64,000 bases of DNA from Volutella citrinella. Taxonomy: Eukaryota > Ascomycota > Sordariomycetes > Hypocreales > Nectriaceae. The stretch lies in the NCBI GenBank assembly GCA_034401135.1, contig JAWZSP010000008.1, positions 310,001 through 374,000 on the forward strand. Reading direction: 5' to 3'. The notes under the pieces are model-generated. The model was not told the origin of the DNA. It was given only the letters and a program-made list of their open reading frames with translations, and did not search any database. The position numbers and the translations under genes were made by a program. Positions 1-12,044 of this stretch are shown here, piece after piece (the stretch's first letter is position 1; each line of letters begins with the position of its first letter).

Positions 1-1374
1 GCCATTACCTAGGCTCACGCATCATCCAAGACGATGTGCCCCTGATGTGTCATGGCATGGGTCAGACAGGGCCAAGGACTGAAATCGGACGACTCACGAC
101 GTGGCTATGCAAAAAAAATCCTTGAAGTACTTGATCGGAGTATAACCCAAAGGCGTATGAATGATCCCTTCCAACAGGAACTGTGCTGCAGAAAGCAACG
201 TGCCCATATGCCATGGCCGCTATCTGAATGAGCTCTCCCAGTCAGTCCACATCAATGAATCTTTCTATACAAGATCTGGCAAAACACTTAAACGTTCAGG
301 CAACCTAGATGGTAGGGAGTGCTCAACATACGGTAGAAATATTCCCAGACCCCCTGCCGACGTGTAGAAGAGAAACACCTCATCTTTGTGCACAACGTCA
401 TGAGACGACGATCCACAGCGAGTAATATTTCTCTTTTGAGACATGAATTCCCCAAAAGAACGTGACTGGCTGGATACAACCCGAAATCATGCAGCATAGT
501 ACAGGCCGTATCGTCGGCCCGTCGGCTCTTCACTCTGCTCTGCGGTGATTGTGAGCAGGTTTGTTCAAAACAGCATACAAGCACTGTTGCCGACAGGCAC
601 AGCACCACTCATTTAACATGAGAATATGCAGAACCCTGGAAACTAGGTCCGTCGCAGGGGGTATATGGCGCGACGGGCCGAACCTCATCGAGCCTGAAAT
701 GATTCTGTTGACGCGGCCAGGACCACTCGGACTTTTTGACAGTTCCGCGCGTCAACACCAAGGCACAGCTGCATTCCACCGCAACGCATGTCAGCGAGTT
801 CCGGATCGAGGGGCCGCAAAGTGTTGCCCTTTTCAATAAGACGGACCCCTGGTCGCGGGACCGGGATCTGTCGGGGAGGGGGCGGCCTGCATGGCAAGAT
901 CTCGCGACAATTCGCAGCTTACGCCCTTTGACTGGCTGGATGAAGCTTGCCGTAAGACGCCAACCCCGCGTTCTAGCCCCTTTGGTCTACCCGGTTGGAC
1001 TTTGGAAAATCACGCCAGCTGTATGGCTGTCTGGATCGCAGGGTTGCGAGTGCCTCGAAATACGAAGCCGACGCACGATATGCCTGGAACAGGAGAATAT
1101 TTTGCCAGGACATCTGCCGCATCAGGGCCGTCCACCCATCCTACAGCGTATAGAAGGATGGCCGGCCCGTGCAACCGACGTCTTGCGCATTGAATCGGCA
1201 ATAAGCTTGCGAGACAGCTCATGATGTCGAGGTTATAGATGAAGCATCACGTCGGCGCGGGCAGCGACAGCATGTATAAAACCTCGATGCCTTCCTTACC
1301 CAGAGAGATTCTCCAAACCAGCCTCATAAGTCACAGCACATCCTGCAGTTCACCAAAACAACCAAACCGCCACC
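1..1374. other. Intergenic, no gene seen
   Basis: Open frames here are short, overlap on both strands, and show no signal peptide, recognisable domain or frame-keeping splice pattern. I see no gene. The last 100 bases are the promoter of the small secreted peptide gene. Confidence 0.6.
1275..1280 (+). promoter_or_regulatory. TATA box of the small peptide gene
   Basis: TATAAA lies 95 bases upstream of the ATG at 1375, followed by a CA-rich leader typical of highly expressed fungal genes for small secreted proteins. Confidence 0.5.
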
Positions 1375-1709
1375 ATGCAGTTCTCCCTCTTTGCCATCGC
1401 CGCCGTGGCCACATCCGCCTTTGCGCTTCCCTCTCCCCAGTCGGGCTCGCTCCCTGCTATCGGGGAGGGACAGGCATACTACTTCTTCGGCGGCGAGGAC
1501 GGCACCGTTAGCTACAAGGCTGGCCCTTACACCGGAAACCAGAAGCGCGATGACTCGGCCGGGCTTCAGCGTCGCCAGTGCCTGTGAGTACCCAGCCCAA
1601 CAGCGGACATTGCCAGAACGGCCAGTATTCCGTACCACTGCTAACCACTGTTGGTGTCAGGTGCTACCGATGTGGCCCCCAGATGTGCTGCTGGGGCCCA
1701 GACTGCTAG
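1375..1709 (+). CDS. Small cysteine-rich secreted prepropeptide
   Basis: Two exons, 1375-1583 and 1661-1709. The 77-nt intron has GTGAGT at the donor and CTAAC before the CAG acceptor. The 85-residue product has a signal peptide (about residues 1-17, ending AFA), an acidic/Gly-rich propeptide, and dibasic Kex2-type sites at 57-58 (KR) and 66-67 (RR). The last 18 residues, after RR, hold all six cysteines of the protein, spaced C-x-C-x2-C-x4-C-C-x4-C, enough for three disulfides. This organisation is that of a processed secreted peptide (effector, antimicrobial or signalling peptide). I do not recognise the family, and function is not inferred beyond secretion and processing. The splice is well supported: without it the frame stops one codon after the first cysteine. 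Confidence 0.8.
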
Positions 1710-1885
1710 ACGAGTAGCAAGATATTGGAAGGATGGGAAGACAGCTGTCACTCGTTGGGATTCCTATCGTACAACTCTACAAGAAGTTCTCGTATTCAAG
1801 ACTCCAGTCCGGTTTCTATTCCTGCCGGTGTACTTCAACCAATCCAAGATCTCCAGACAAGATTGTTTAGTATCCGTCTATATCA

Positions 1886-3398
1886 TTAGGCATACGAATA
1901 CTGCTTCTTCTCCTTGGCCGAAAATTTGGTAATGTCGAACCTGGTCCCGCCAATAGTCTTGCCGTAATGACCCTTGTACTTTCTCAACTACAACCACGGT
2001 TAGCACTCAAAAACCAAATCTCCGTAGACAGTGAACGAGGGCATCCTTACCATTGGGGTCCACGTCACGGGCTTCCACTGCTTGAACTTCTTGGCCCTCC
2101 TGCTCGGGGGGCTTTCCTTGATTTCCTGGAGGAGCTCTGGGAACCCTGGCGGACCTTGCAGGGCAATGCTTGCCGCTTCGGCGAGATCGATGACGAGGAA
2201 GATCCAGGCTGCCTTTGCGTGCCAAGGCTCGTAGTCGTCATCTGCTGTCTCCCAAGCCCACTTAACCAATGCCGCCAGGATGTAGCTGAGGTTGCGGATG
2301 TCCGACTCGGGGCCCAAGACGTCTTGCTGCTTCAGAATTTCCATGACGATCAGCGCAAAGTAGCCGACCAGCTCGACGAGTTCGCCACAGCGTTCGGGGT
2401 CATCGCACACTGCATGTGGTGTCAGACATCTCACGGTGCAGGAGGAGGAACATGCATGGTTGCTTACTGCCAAAGTCGAGAAAATTGGTCTCAAGAGTTA
2501 GGGTGAGGCCCTCCAACTCAGCCCACGCCTCGCCGTAGGACAGGTCGGACTTCTTCAGAACTTGCTCAAAGTGTAGGAACTGTGTCGAAGCATCAGACAA
2601 CGTATCGAAACTTGGGCCCTGGACGAGCCAACTCACCATGTTCTCAAAGACCTCAATCTTGCCGTAGCTGGTAAAGTCGTTGTAGACGTGCATGGCAAAG
2701 TCGTCCTGGTCTCGCTTCAGGGTCTCGAGCTGCCACCAGTTATATCGGTCGTATCCGAGCAGAGAGACAACTCGGGCGTGGTCGGGGAAGAGGGTGGCGA
2801 GCTTGCCGGCAGGGTTCTTCTTCTTGGCAGACTTGGATGAGTCGCCCTCTTGCTGGTCACTGTGGCTGTCCTCGTCGTCCTCATCCTCGTTTCCTTCCTC
2901 ATCTTCAAACTCGTCATCGTCATCGTCATCGTCATCGTCGGAGCTCAGCGTGGGAAGGCATATGAAGTCCCAGTCTTGGTTACCCTCGTCCTCTTTGAGG
3001 GGCTCTGGCGCCTTCTCAAAGGCTTTAGTCGTCCACTTGTCCACATTCAACTTTAGGATCTTGTTGTTCTGGTCCACCCAAGAGCCGTAATCCTCCCACC
3101 ACTCCTGGCTGGTGAGCGTCATGGAGCGGTCAGGCGTGCCATCAATGCCGGCCAGCCACCTGCCGGGTATGGATAGCTTTTCCAGAACCTTCTGGCATTC
3201 CATTGGCACGACACGGGGAAGGAAGCCTTCATTGTTGGGCCCCCGCTGGCGCCGGCGCTCGACCGTCTCAGGCTCGGGCTGAGGCTCCGTTGTCGCGTCG
3301 GACTCATGACCAGTCTTGGCGGCTTTCTGTGCACTCTGCTGGGAGGCGGTCTCTGAACGAGGACGCTTTGCGCCTGCGGTAGCTGATTTTGGTGGCAT
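1886..3398 (-). CDS. Conserved acidic nuclear-type hypothetical protein
   Basis: Three exons: 3398-2468, 2409-2051 and 1987-1886, with introns of 58 and 63 nt that close in frame; 463 residues. The start (MPPKSA) is preferred over an in-frame ATG 22 codons upstream because the extension is uninformative. The N-terminus is basic (KRPRSE, NLS-like) and Ser/Gln-rich. A Trp-rich region follows (EEWW, W-x-E-D-Y motifs near residues 95-135), then a run of nine Asp within a Glu/Asp/Ser tract (about 155-190), then a helical C-terminal domain ending in a basic Tyr/Lys-rich tail. No catalytic motif is visible. The acidic tract and basic patch suggest a chromatin or nucleic-acid-associated protein, but that is inference only. 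Confidence 0.8.
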
Positions 3399-4330
3399 GT
3401 TTGGTGGTTGATGGTTGATGCTGGAGAGAAAGGTGAGCCAAACGCGAGGAACGCGACGCGTCAAGAAATACTGGTGGGATATCGTTATACACTGGCAGAT
3501 GTACAGTGTATGACGTCAAGCTTGCCAGGGCCAATTGCGCGGCCGATCAACAATGCCCTGGCAATGCATGGATATTGCTGATCGGCGTCGGCATGGTCAA
3601 GGGAGATGATCCCTTTGCCTGTAACATTTTGCTTTTGGTGATATGGGATGAGAGATTATGGTGTTTATGAGAGAACAAGCGGACCAACTGCGTACAGCTT
3701 CGATCACAGAAGCTAGCCCCGCTACCGACGGATGGAAGGCACTGGACCGCTTGACTTGCATCCGCCGGGCGGTCCTTTACAGGGCCCATAGCCTGTAACT
3801 GGCCACTCCAGAGGCACCAACGTGAAGTGGAGGGTACCTGACTTGGCTCGCAGCCCCGCGCGTAGCAATGGCTCGTTTTGGACCCTGCCAAAATATCGTT
3901 GCATCACAGCAACGTCACTAACGCACCATTGAGCCAGGGTCCAAGATGCGCGTTCCCCCAACGGGCGTGCCTGGGCCCTGGGCTTCAACTGGCGTCGGCC
4001 GAGCTGAGGCCCGGCTGATGGAGCTGAACCAGCCACAAGCCACCGGATGCTACACCACGCACACCGTCCCCGGCACATGGGCAGCGATGCATCTCGATGC
4101 CCAGCCCAGGAATCCGTTCAATGCCACACAACCACGGGATAAGATGACGGGATAAGACATGGCAGGGCAGATGCGTGCATGTACCATTCAAATTACTACT
4201 ATAGATATTACCAATTCGTTAGTTCATAAGCCGTCATGTTCCCAGAGTAAAACTAAGCACCCGAACTCAATCCCAATCCCAATCCCAATTGCCATTATGT
4301 ACGCGTCCGCACGGCTATGATTATCCACGT
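3399..4330. other. Intergenic, convergent or terminator region
   Basis: Promoter of the acidic protein on the left and 3' flank of the secreted protein on the right. It contains a short (CCCAAT)n-like run near 4269-4290. No gene seen. Confidence 0.5.
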
Positions 4331-6560
4331 CTAGACTCGCAGGAAGCGCATAGAGCGCGCCAGGAGAGTTCGCTGGACCACCGGAGTCTGGTTCTTGCCG
4401 GAGCGGACCGAGATGCTGGCCGGCTGCTTGCCGATGCTGCGGGCGGAGTAGGTGTAGGTGCCCAGGTCGGTCGTGTCCTGGTTCATGTTGATCCAGGTGT
4501 TTGAGCCGGCGAGCTGCAGCTGGAGGTTGGCGCCGTCCTTGCCGACGAGCAGGTTGTCCGAGGTGGCGGTGACGCTGATGGAGCCGCTCTGCCTGCTCTG
4601 GTAGTCGTACTTTGTGATGGTGACCTTGTCGGTGAACTTGTCCGTCGTGACAGTCACCTTGGACTCGCTGCACTTGGTGGAGTCGGACTTGAGGCACACC
4701 TTGAGGGTGAACTCGCGGTCGCCCTTGGTGGACTGCCACGGGTTGATGTAGTTCATGGTGGCCTTGTCGGCGTTGTTGATGGTGACGCCGGTGGGACCCG
4801 ACCACGCAAAGGTGACCTGGTCGTTGTTCAGCTTGGCATTGGTCTGCTTGCCGTTGACGGTGACGCGCCCGCCCGCGAGCTGGCCCGTCACGCTGGCGCC
4901 GGCGTCGGCCACGGGCAGCTCGCCGGCCGGGGCGGGCTCTTCGGGCTTCTCCTCGAGCTCGTCGCCCTTGCACGTCTTGGAGGGCGTGGGCTTGTTGGAG
5001 CCGGGCCACGGGTTCAGCTGGCCGAACTGGTGCTTGCCCTCGACGGAGCCGTCGGCCAAGAAGTTGAGGCGCTGGAAGGCATTCTGCGGCCACGGCGTGC
5101 CGGGGACGTTGTTCTCGGGCCACACGAGCTCCGTGATGGGCGACACGTACTGGCCCGCCTGGATGTCCTTGGCCACCTTCTTGTAGCCCTTGCTGGTCTT
5201 GACGCGGTACTCGCGCGACACGGTGGAAATGCCCGTGTCGTCCCAGCGGATGTCAAACTTGTTGCGCACGTCGCCAGCCTTGATGTTGCCGGAGCCGACC
5301 CTCACCTCGGTCTCGTGGCCGGTGCAGGGGTCGACGTCGAGGCGCCAGAAGCTGACAGTGGCTGTGGGGTCTGAGACGTAGCCGACGAACTTGTTGTGCT
5401 GGAACTCGGTGTTTTGCGAGCCGTCATTGAGGCCAATGAGGGCCTGGAAATGGGTCAGCTCGTGTAAGATATTTTAAGAAACAGGCGACGAAAAGGGGAA
5501 AAGGGCGCAAACTCACATCCTCGAGTCTAACGTAGACGGGCTCGCCCCTGTCGCCGCTGGTGAGCTGCTGCACGTTCTCAGCGACGATTTCGTAGCAGAG
5601 AATCTCGTTAGCGCCGTTCTTGACGCCAGCGTACGACACGTAGTCGCCCTCGACGAAGGGCGCCATGGCTGAGGGGTTGGCCGGGGTGCTGCCGGATAAG
5701 GTCAGTGGCATGTCCAGCCCAACATGGTATGGTATTAGTGGGGGGACGGCTGAGGACTCACTAGACTCGCTGGTTGCCACGGTTGTTCTTGGGGCAGTCG
5801 GCGTCGTCTGCGCTGCGGGGGATGCACATGGGGAAGCCCGAGAAGGAGCAGATGCTGGGGTTCTCCTCGTCGGCCGTGAAGAAGGGGTTGTCCGTGTAGG
5901 CCTTGCCGAAGACGCCGCCGGGTGTGTTGATGCGCAGCTTGGGGCCGCCGACGATCTCGAGCGTGGCATCTTCGATGTTGACCTTGCCGACGGTGCCCAC
6001 GCCGCCCGACATGGACGTCAGGCTGATGCTCACGCGACCAGCAATTGGAATATTGTTGACCTGATATCATTTGTGTTAGTGTTGCGGCGGGGGTTGCGCC
6101 GGGAGGGGGTTGAGACGAACCCAGTTTCCATCGACCACCACCTCGTAGCCATTGAAGCCGCCAGAGCCGGCGACGAACTCGGGCCAGGGCACAAAGGCAG
6201 CGGGGAAGTCGACGAGCAAGTTCTCAGGAATGGTGATGGAGTGGCCGAGGACACTGATGGAGCCGCCCGAGTTGAACTTGGACGAGTCTGTGACGGAGTT
6301 GCTGCAGCAAAGGTCAGTCCCGACTTGGCGAGGCTTGGCGATGGCATTGTCTCAGCCCTGAGGATGGGAAATGGGAAGGGGATGGCATAGGTTGGATGGA
6401 TGGATGGATGGATGGATGGATGGATGGATGGATGGATGGGATGTGGAATGAGATGGTGGATGGCTTACCCTTCCATGGGACCAGTAATGACAAATGGCAC
6501 CTGAGCCAAGACCTGCGCCGAGGAGGCCAAGACGGCCACGACGACGGAGAAGACGCGCAT
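4331..6560 (-). CDS. Large secreted protein with Ig/PKD-like domain
   Basis: Five exons: 6560-6469, 6301-6121, 6060-5762, 5688-5517 and 5443-4331; all phases close; 618 residues. It starts with a signal peptide (about 19 residues, ending VLAQ). The N-terminal half contains two Gly/Pro-rich beta-type segments with a Cys pair (CSFSGFPMC). The middle has a Pro/Glu-rich linker ([10 protein letters not shown]). A domain from about residue 400 reads like a PKD/Ig fold (VADAGASV..., then [10 protein letters not shown] and an NYINP strand). No transmembrane helix or GPI signal is visible, so it is probably extracellular or wall-associated. I do not recognise the exact family. The last acceptor could lie 15 nt upstream (in frame); the one used follows a CTGAC branch site. 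Confidence 0.82.
6393..6439. repeat. (TGGA)n microsatellite inside an intron
   Basis: About twelve TGGA units lie within the first intron (6302-6468) of the secreted protein gene. The intron is 167 nt, two to three times its neighbours, and the repeat accounts for most of the excess. Confidence 0.9.
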
Positions 6561-9048
6561 GTTTGCTGGCGGAGAGCAGGGGACTAGGCTATCAATGGAC
6601 GTCTGCGCAATGCAATAAGAAGGACGGACAGCAACAGGGCCTTGATGTTGCTTTTATCCAAGACAATGCTTGATTTTTTCGAACCTGTCCGTCGAGGAAC
6701 TGGACCCTTTTATTCCCAATGCCTCGACCCTCGCAGCCTCGCCCACGGAGAAAGCAGCACAGCTCATCTCGAGTCTAGACCTCTTGCCCCCCGGGACGAG
6801 CTACAGCCACCGCGGCGCTACGGTATCATCGAGGCTGGATACGAGCGCGCGCGGTGTGCAGTGATACATACTACATAGTGCAGCGCAGTGCAGCGACCCG
6901 GGTCGAGGCGAGGCCAGACCAGGCAACAAAGAGTGTTGTCACGCCTTGATACGTGGGTAGTCAGCCCGCACCGGCAGTTGGGTCCCATCCCATCCCGCCC
7001 CCCCAGGCTCGGCGTTCGGGGTGGGATCAAGGTTGGGACATGGGGGATGTGGGATTGGAATCGGCGCTTTTTGGATTGGCCGCGAATTACGCTTAACTTG
7101 GGGCCACGATCCAGACAGGTACTATTACTGTACTAACGGGCCCAGCCTCGATGCGCCTCCACGCTGTCGTCCCAACACTCCGCGAACCACGTGGGGCTAA
7201 TTTTTTCAATAGTGCCGCCCTTGTGCCATTTATGCCATGGGTGTGCTGCCGGTTGACCACCTCGCCGCATCACCGTGCAGCCAGTTATTGGAAGGTGGCT
7301 TGCACCATGCTGACCAGCTCGACGCAGCTTCTCATTCTGGACCGGTTCAGCCGACGCGGGCTGACGGCCAGCTGAAAAGCCAGGCCTCTAGCCGGATGGG
7401 CATCTGCATTTTTTGCGCCCCAACCGCACAGGAGAAGGGCCCCGATTGTCGAGGAGGATGGGACCCGAGCGGGCGGAATTGTGACCCACGATGGCTTTTG
7501 CGTCTCGCTAGCCTGTTGCCACCGGTGGGCAATGCGAATTAAGTCTAAAATCAAGCTGCCACCGGGTGGCCCCTAAAACATATTCTTATTCAATGGTCTG
7601 GCGAGCTGACTCTGTTTTGGCAGCTGGCATTCCGCCGTCTGTCGTAATCATCGTCTTCGCTTCTTTTTATTGCCGTCTCGGCCACCACCCCAAGCACCTG
7701 GCTTGCGCTCACTGCCCATTACACTAACCAGCCATGCAGCGTTGAGGCTTGCCACTAGTCAGGCGAGGCTGCCATGCGCAAAGTCTCCCACCCAACTCTC
7801 TCACCACCACCCAAGCTTAAACCGAGCGGGCAATCTCTGGCACCTGTCCAGGGTGCTGCTGGCCGTTTTCCAGCCATGTCCTAACGGCCGGCAGTCAGCT
7901 TTTGGTCTGGCTGAATCGTCGTTATCCGGGTGGAGTGCATGCATTACTCAAGCATGCGTCACGATGCAACGCCATCTTCTTCTCCCCCGCCCAGTAGGCT
8001 CGGATATTCCGAACCTCGCTCCGAGCCCGGCATCATTCCCGTCATCCGAGAAGCATAGACGAGCCCTCTTGCTGCTACCCAAGGCGTAAGACGGGCAGAT
8101 GAGCCATGGGTCAGTGTGGAGGCCGCTGTTGCGACAAACTCTCAGGGTCTCGTCTCCGCTGTACTCTAAATTCTCTAATGCATTTTAGGCCGTGATTCTA
8201 ATACACTAACGGCATGTCATATCATTCCGCATACGCGGCAATCCTCCCGGCGATTTAGGCCCAAGTCGGTCGGCCACACTACAGGCCGGTCACACGCATC
8301 ACAAATGTCGGATCATGACTTGCTCCACTAATCCCGTTTGTAGCTATCATAGGAATTATGATAGACTAAGTCCATAATGGTATACTTGCCTAAGCTGTGC
8401 CTAATCATAAATCTATTTTAACAGTAGACTAGGAGGCGAAAAGAACAATGACCCCCGGGCTCCGGGCTTATGTGCTTTCATCCGCGCTGCATCGCAGCAT
8501 TGGCACTGAATGTCTGGGCCCAGCCTCCCTCCAATGACTCTGCAGGCTACTTGCGACCGTGCGCCACTGTCACCGCGGTGTACAACCCGCTGTATTTCTC
8601 TGGGCGCTAGGCGCTTGACCAGAAACGTAATCGCATACTCTAGCAATTCTTGCGCACCGCAGCATTATTATTTAGGATGCCGTTTCCTCCATCCCGATCA
8701 GGTATACAGTCAAGGCCGATCCGATCACCCACCCATTGCATCGCCCGATTCACACCCTCCCTTCAGGTCATCTGCGATTAGCGAGGACTGATAAGCGGAC
8801 CACCCTGCCGGTTTCGGTGTCGGTTTCGGGGTGCGGACATTCGACGCCGATAAGACTGTGGAGCACCTTGCACCTTTCGGACGTGGCCCCCGACTGGATC
8901 TGATTGGCTGGAGTCGAGTCCGAACACTCAACACCCACCCTGAATAAATACAGCAGTCGTCTGTCGACATGTTACAAGATGTGCTGTTACTATCAATCTT
9001 GTTGCCAGTCTCAAATTCAATTTTCTAGAATAGACCTAGCCTTCAACT
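6561..9048. other. Long intergenic region, about 2.5 kb
   Basis: Upstream of two divergent genes (secreted protein to the left, lyase-like gene to the right). A frame at 7670-8089 is open for 139 codons but is Ser/Pro/Leu-rich without domain or splice support. I see no gene. TCCGAT occurs at 8720-8725. Confidence 0.5.
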
Positions 9049-10824
9049 ATGCCCAACCTCAAAATTGACCTCGATGCCGAAGAGGCCGCCTTCCAGGCAC
9101 AGGTTGCCAGCATTGAGCAGGAATGGCTGAGCCCACGACAGGCCCATCTCAAGAGGTTTGCTTCACCTTGTCCAAGGTTTAAACTTCGTCTTTGGTGCTG
9201 ATGCTCCATAGGCCGTACTCGGCAGCATCCATTGCGGCTCTTCGAAACACCATCCCCATACAGTATCCCTCCAGCATCCAGGGTGAAAAGCTCTGGGACA
9301 TCCTCAACACTCACTTGAAGAACGGCACATGCGAAAAGACATTTGGAACGACTGAGCCAACTGTAGTATCTCAGATGGCAAAGCATCAGCAGGTATGAAG
9401 CCACGCAGCCTCGTCTCCACTGACTCGTCTGACCACACCACCCACAGACCGTTTACGTGTCTGGCGCTCTATGTGGTCTCTCCGAGGTTCAACATCCCGG
9501 GTGCGATCATGCTGATTATCCCTGGGATACTGTTCCTAAGGTTGTAGAGAAGATATTCAAGTCTCAGCTGTGGCACGACCAACGCCAGAAGCAGTTCCGC
9601 ATGCGACACAGCAAGGAGGAGCGCGAGAAGCTCGAGATCTACGACTTCATGATGCCCATCATCGCAGATGCCGACATGGGCTTCGGAGGCCTTACTACTA
9701 CCGTCAAACTCGTAAAGTTGTTCGTCGAGTCCGGCGTCGCCATGATCCATATGGATGATCTGGCCATCGGCCTGAAGAAGTTTACCATCGGCGAGGGCCG
9801 CACTGTGGTCCCTACCAGCGAGTACATCTCTCGGCTTACCGCTGTCCGAATGCAATTTGACATATTGGGGTGAGCTTGGTTCATTGCACGTCATGCCGAG
9901 GGGGTATTGACAGATTCTAGCACAAACACTCTGTTGATGTGTCGATGCGACACAGACCGATCGCAGTTCATCACCAGCACCATTGACCCCAGGGACCATG
10001 AGTACATTATCGGAGCCACAGAGGACGTTGAACCTCTCGTCGATGCGATTGCGGCAGGCATGGCTCAAGGCAAAACATACATGCAGGCCCGAGATGCGTG
10101 GAAGGCCACCAGCGGCCTCATGACTTTTAATGAGGCGATGAAGCGCAAGGCAAGTGACCAGCAGTACAAGGACTACACAGCAAAGGCCATAGCGTACGGG
10201 ACTCCACTCAAAGAAAAGCGTCGGGTGGCTAGGGACATCCTAGGCGAGGACCTGTTTTTCGATTGGGACCTGCCAAGATCCAAGGAGGGCCAGTACATGT
10301 GGCGCCCAAGCGTCAAGACCATTGTCGAGCGTGCTGTGCTGGCCGCTCCGCTGGGAGACATGACGTGGGCGAGGATGGATGCTCCCGGTGAGACCAAACT
10401 CTTTTCTTGTTCAAAGATGGCGAATGGCTAACTAGCAAAAGTGTGGAAGGACATTGTCGAGTTCCACACCAAGGTCCGAAAGGTCTACCCCGACCGCCTG
10501 TTTGCGTTTGGCTTCACCGGCATGTACAACTACGAAGCCGCTGGGTTTAGCCAGGAGCAGATTCAGTCCTTTAGCAGCGACATGGCCAAGCTGGGCATCG
10601 TTTGGCAGGTGCAGCCCATCTGGGCAGTTGGCGGGCTGAACATTACCGCGGAGAAGTTTGCAAAGGAGTGGCAGAGGGATGGAATAGCAGGATACATTGA
10701 GACCATCTCCAAGTCGTCCAGGGAACCACCTATTGTGGATGGGTTTCATAAGCCGAGCTACGCCGGGTCGTACTTGGCTGATGCCTTTTTCGCAACGGTC
10801 GCGGGAGAGAAAATCACTCCATAG
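9049..10824 (+). CDS. Isocitrate lyase-family protein with altered active-site loop
   Basis: Five exons: 9049-9155, 9212-9392, 9448-9869, 9921-10387 and 10442-10824; introns 51-56 nt; 519 residues, close to the 530-550 usual for fungal isocitrate and 2-methylisocitrate lyases. Family landmarks are clear: DADMGFGG (Asp170/Asp172, metal-binding), ITSTIDPRDH, VPTSEYISRL and the (PEP mutase/ICL) barrel layout. The signature KKCGH, which carries the catalytic cysteine, is replaced by KKFTI: Phe208 stands where Cys is expected and the His is lost. HIEDQ is HMDDL. It is therefore a divergent paralogue that probably does not cleave isocitrate in the standard way; it could act on another substrate or be regulatory. 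Introns and frame are intact, so it is not an obvious pseudogene. Confidence 0.88.
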
Positions 10825-11702
10825 GACAAGAGTTTGGTTGATCGAGATGGAAGACAACTAGCCTAAATCAGAAAATACGAATTGCCTCGTTTTACGGCTT
10901 ACGGGTGACGGTCTCAGTGCTCTCTGTAGTCAATGTCAGTGCCTCTTCTTGAAATGATTGTCATTTTCTTCCTTGTCTCGTCTTTAGCCACCATAGTATC
11001 GTAAGCGTTTTTAGCGTTCGGTTCGGGAATCCTGGCTTGCTTCCCTGCCCTCATCACGCACACACCAGCGCGCGGTCAGGAAGGACAGAACGGGACACAC
11101 AGAGGTACACGGACACATGGTTCGCGGCTATGACCGAGTCAAACAAAGCACGGGATTCAAACAAGATTCTCATTCACAATGACTTTGTACTGTACTGGCT
11201 TGATTATTTTGAACAGACCCGAAACTCCATAGATACTGAACGAACTACTGTACTTTCTACTTCAGTCGTAAGAAGCTTTCAGTTTTAGACCTTGCGCTCA
11301 GATCCGTTGGTCATGGCATGAATTAGTGGCATTCAAGGCTTTGTTCCCCTTATAGAACTATAAAGGGCCTTTGGTATAACAGGAGTTAGTTCAGCCTGAG
11401 CAGGGCTGTTTTCATCAAACTCAGTAGGAGGCCGGCGATGTACTGTGCATGTACTGTAGTAAAGTCTATACTCAAGTGTGAAAGCAAGCATGGTCATGTC
11501 AGGCGTTCACTTTGGGAGACTAATCAGGCTCTAAATCCATTTATTTAGCCCATGAACATGAAATTGAACAGGTGCGTATTCCGAGACCCTTGTTCCTCTC
11601 CTAGGCATAAAAGTCCAGGCCAGGCCCATCCTCCCCAACATCTTCCTGCGTAAGGGGTGTCGCAACTTCCAGTCAAACATACCACATTATCACAAAAGTT
11701 TC
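10825..11702. other. Intergenic, no gene seen
   Basis: 3' flank of the lyase-like gene and 5' flank of a small hypothetical gene. Several short AT-leaning stretches, no coding signal. Confidence 0.5.
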
Positions 11703-12044
11703 TTGTTAGGAGCTATGGGTTGGAAAAAATTCTTCAAATTCTTCCGTACGACGCCCAAAGACCCCCAGGCGGTCTTAGATGACATCGAGGATGATATCTA
11801 TCGCGATCGCAGTGGCTTTGCGAGCAACGCGGAAGGAGTTGACCTGGAGTCGATAGCCTATGATGTGAGTTGGGCTGATGATGACTTTCAAGAAGTGCTC
11901 ATAATGTTCAACAACGACAATCAGTTCATCTGGCAAATGAAATATTTTAAGAAAACAAGGAAGGAAAGGGGATGGCCCAGGATTCGATGCGAATATAGTC
12001 CCGATCTTGAGGGATATGGTTTTCCTTTTCACAGGTCGTGTTAA
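11703..12044 (+). CDS. Small hypothetical protein
   Basis: 113 residues from the ATG at 11703, or 109 from the ATG at 11715 (MGWKKFF). The N-terminus is amphipathic and basic/aromatic; the rest is rich in Asp and aromatic residues. No signal peptide or known domain. A GTGAGT inside the frame near 11863 leaves open a small intron. It converges on the membrane protein gene at 12448-14105. Moderate confidence that it is a gene at all. Confidence 0.4.
   Translation: MLGAMGWKKFFKFFRTTPKDPQAVLDDIEDDIYRDRSGFASNAEGVDLESIAYDVSWADDDFQEVLIMFNNDNQFIWQMKYFKKTRKERGWPRIRCEYSPDLEGYGFPFHRSC

Noticed and set aside
736..1224. 162-codon open frame on the plus strand
   Set aside because: Overlaps long frames on the other strand and in other phases; composition and lack of motifs argue against a real gene.
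7670..8089. 139-codon open frame on the plus strand
   Set aside because: Ser/Pro/Leu-rich, no domain, no signal peptide, and the region has several equally long frames on both strands. Consistent with chance in GC-rich intergenic DNA.
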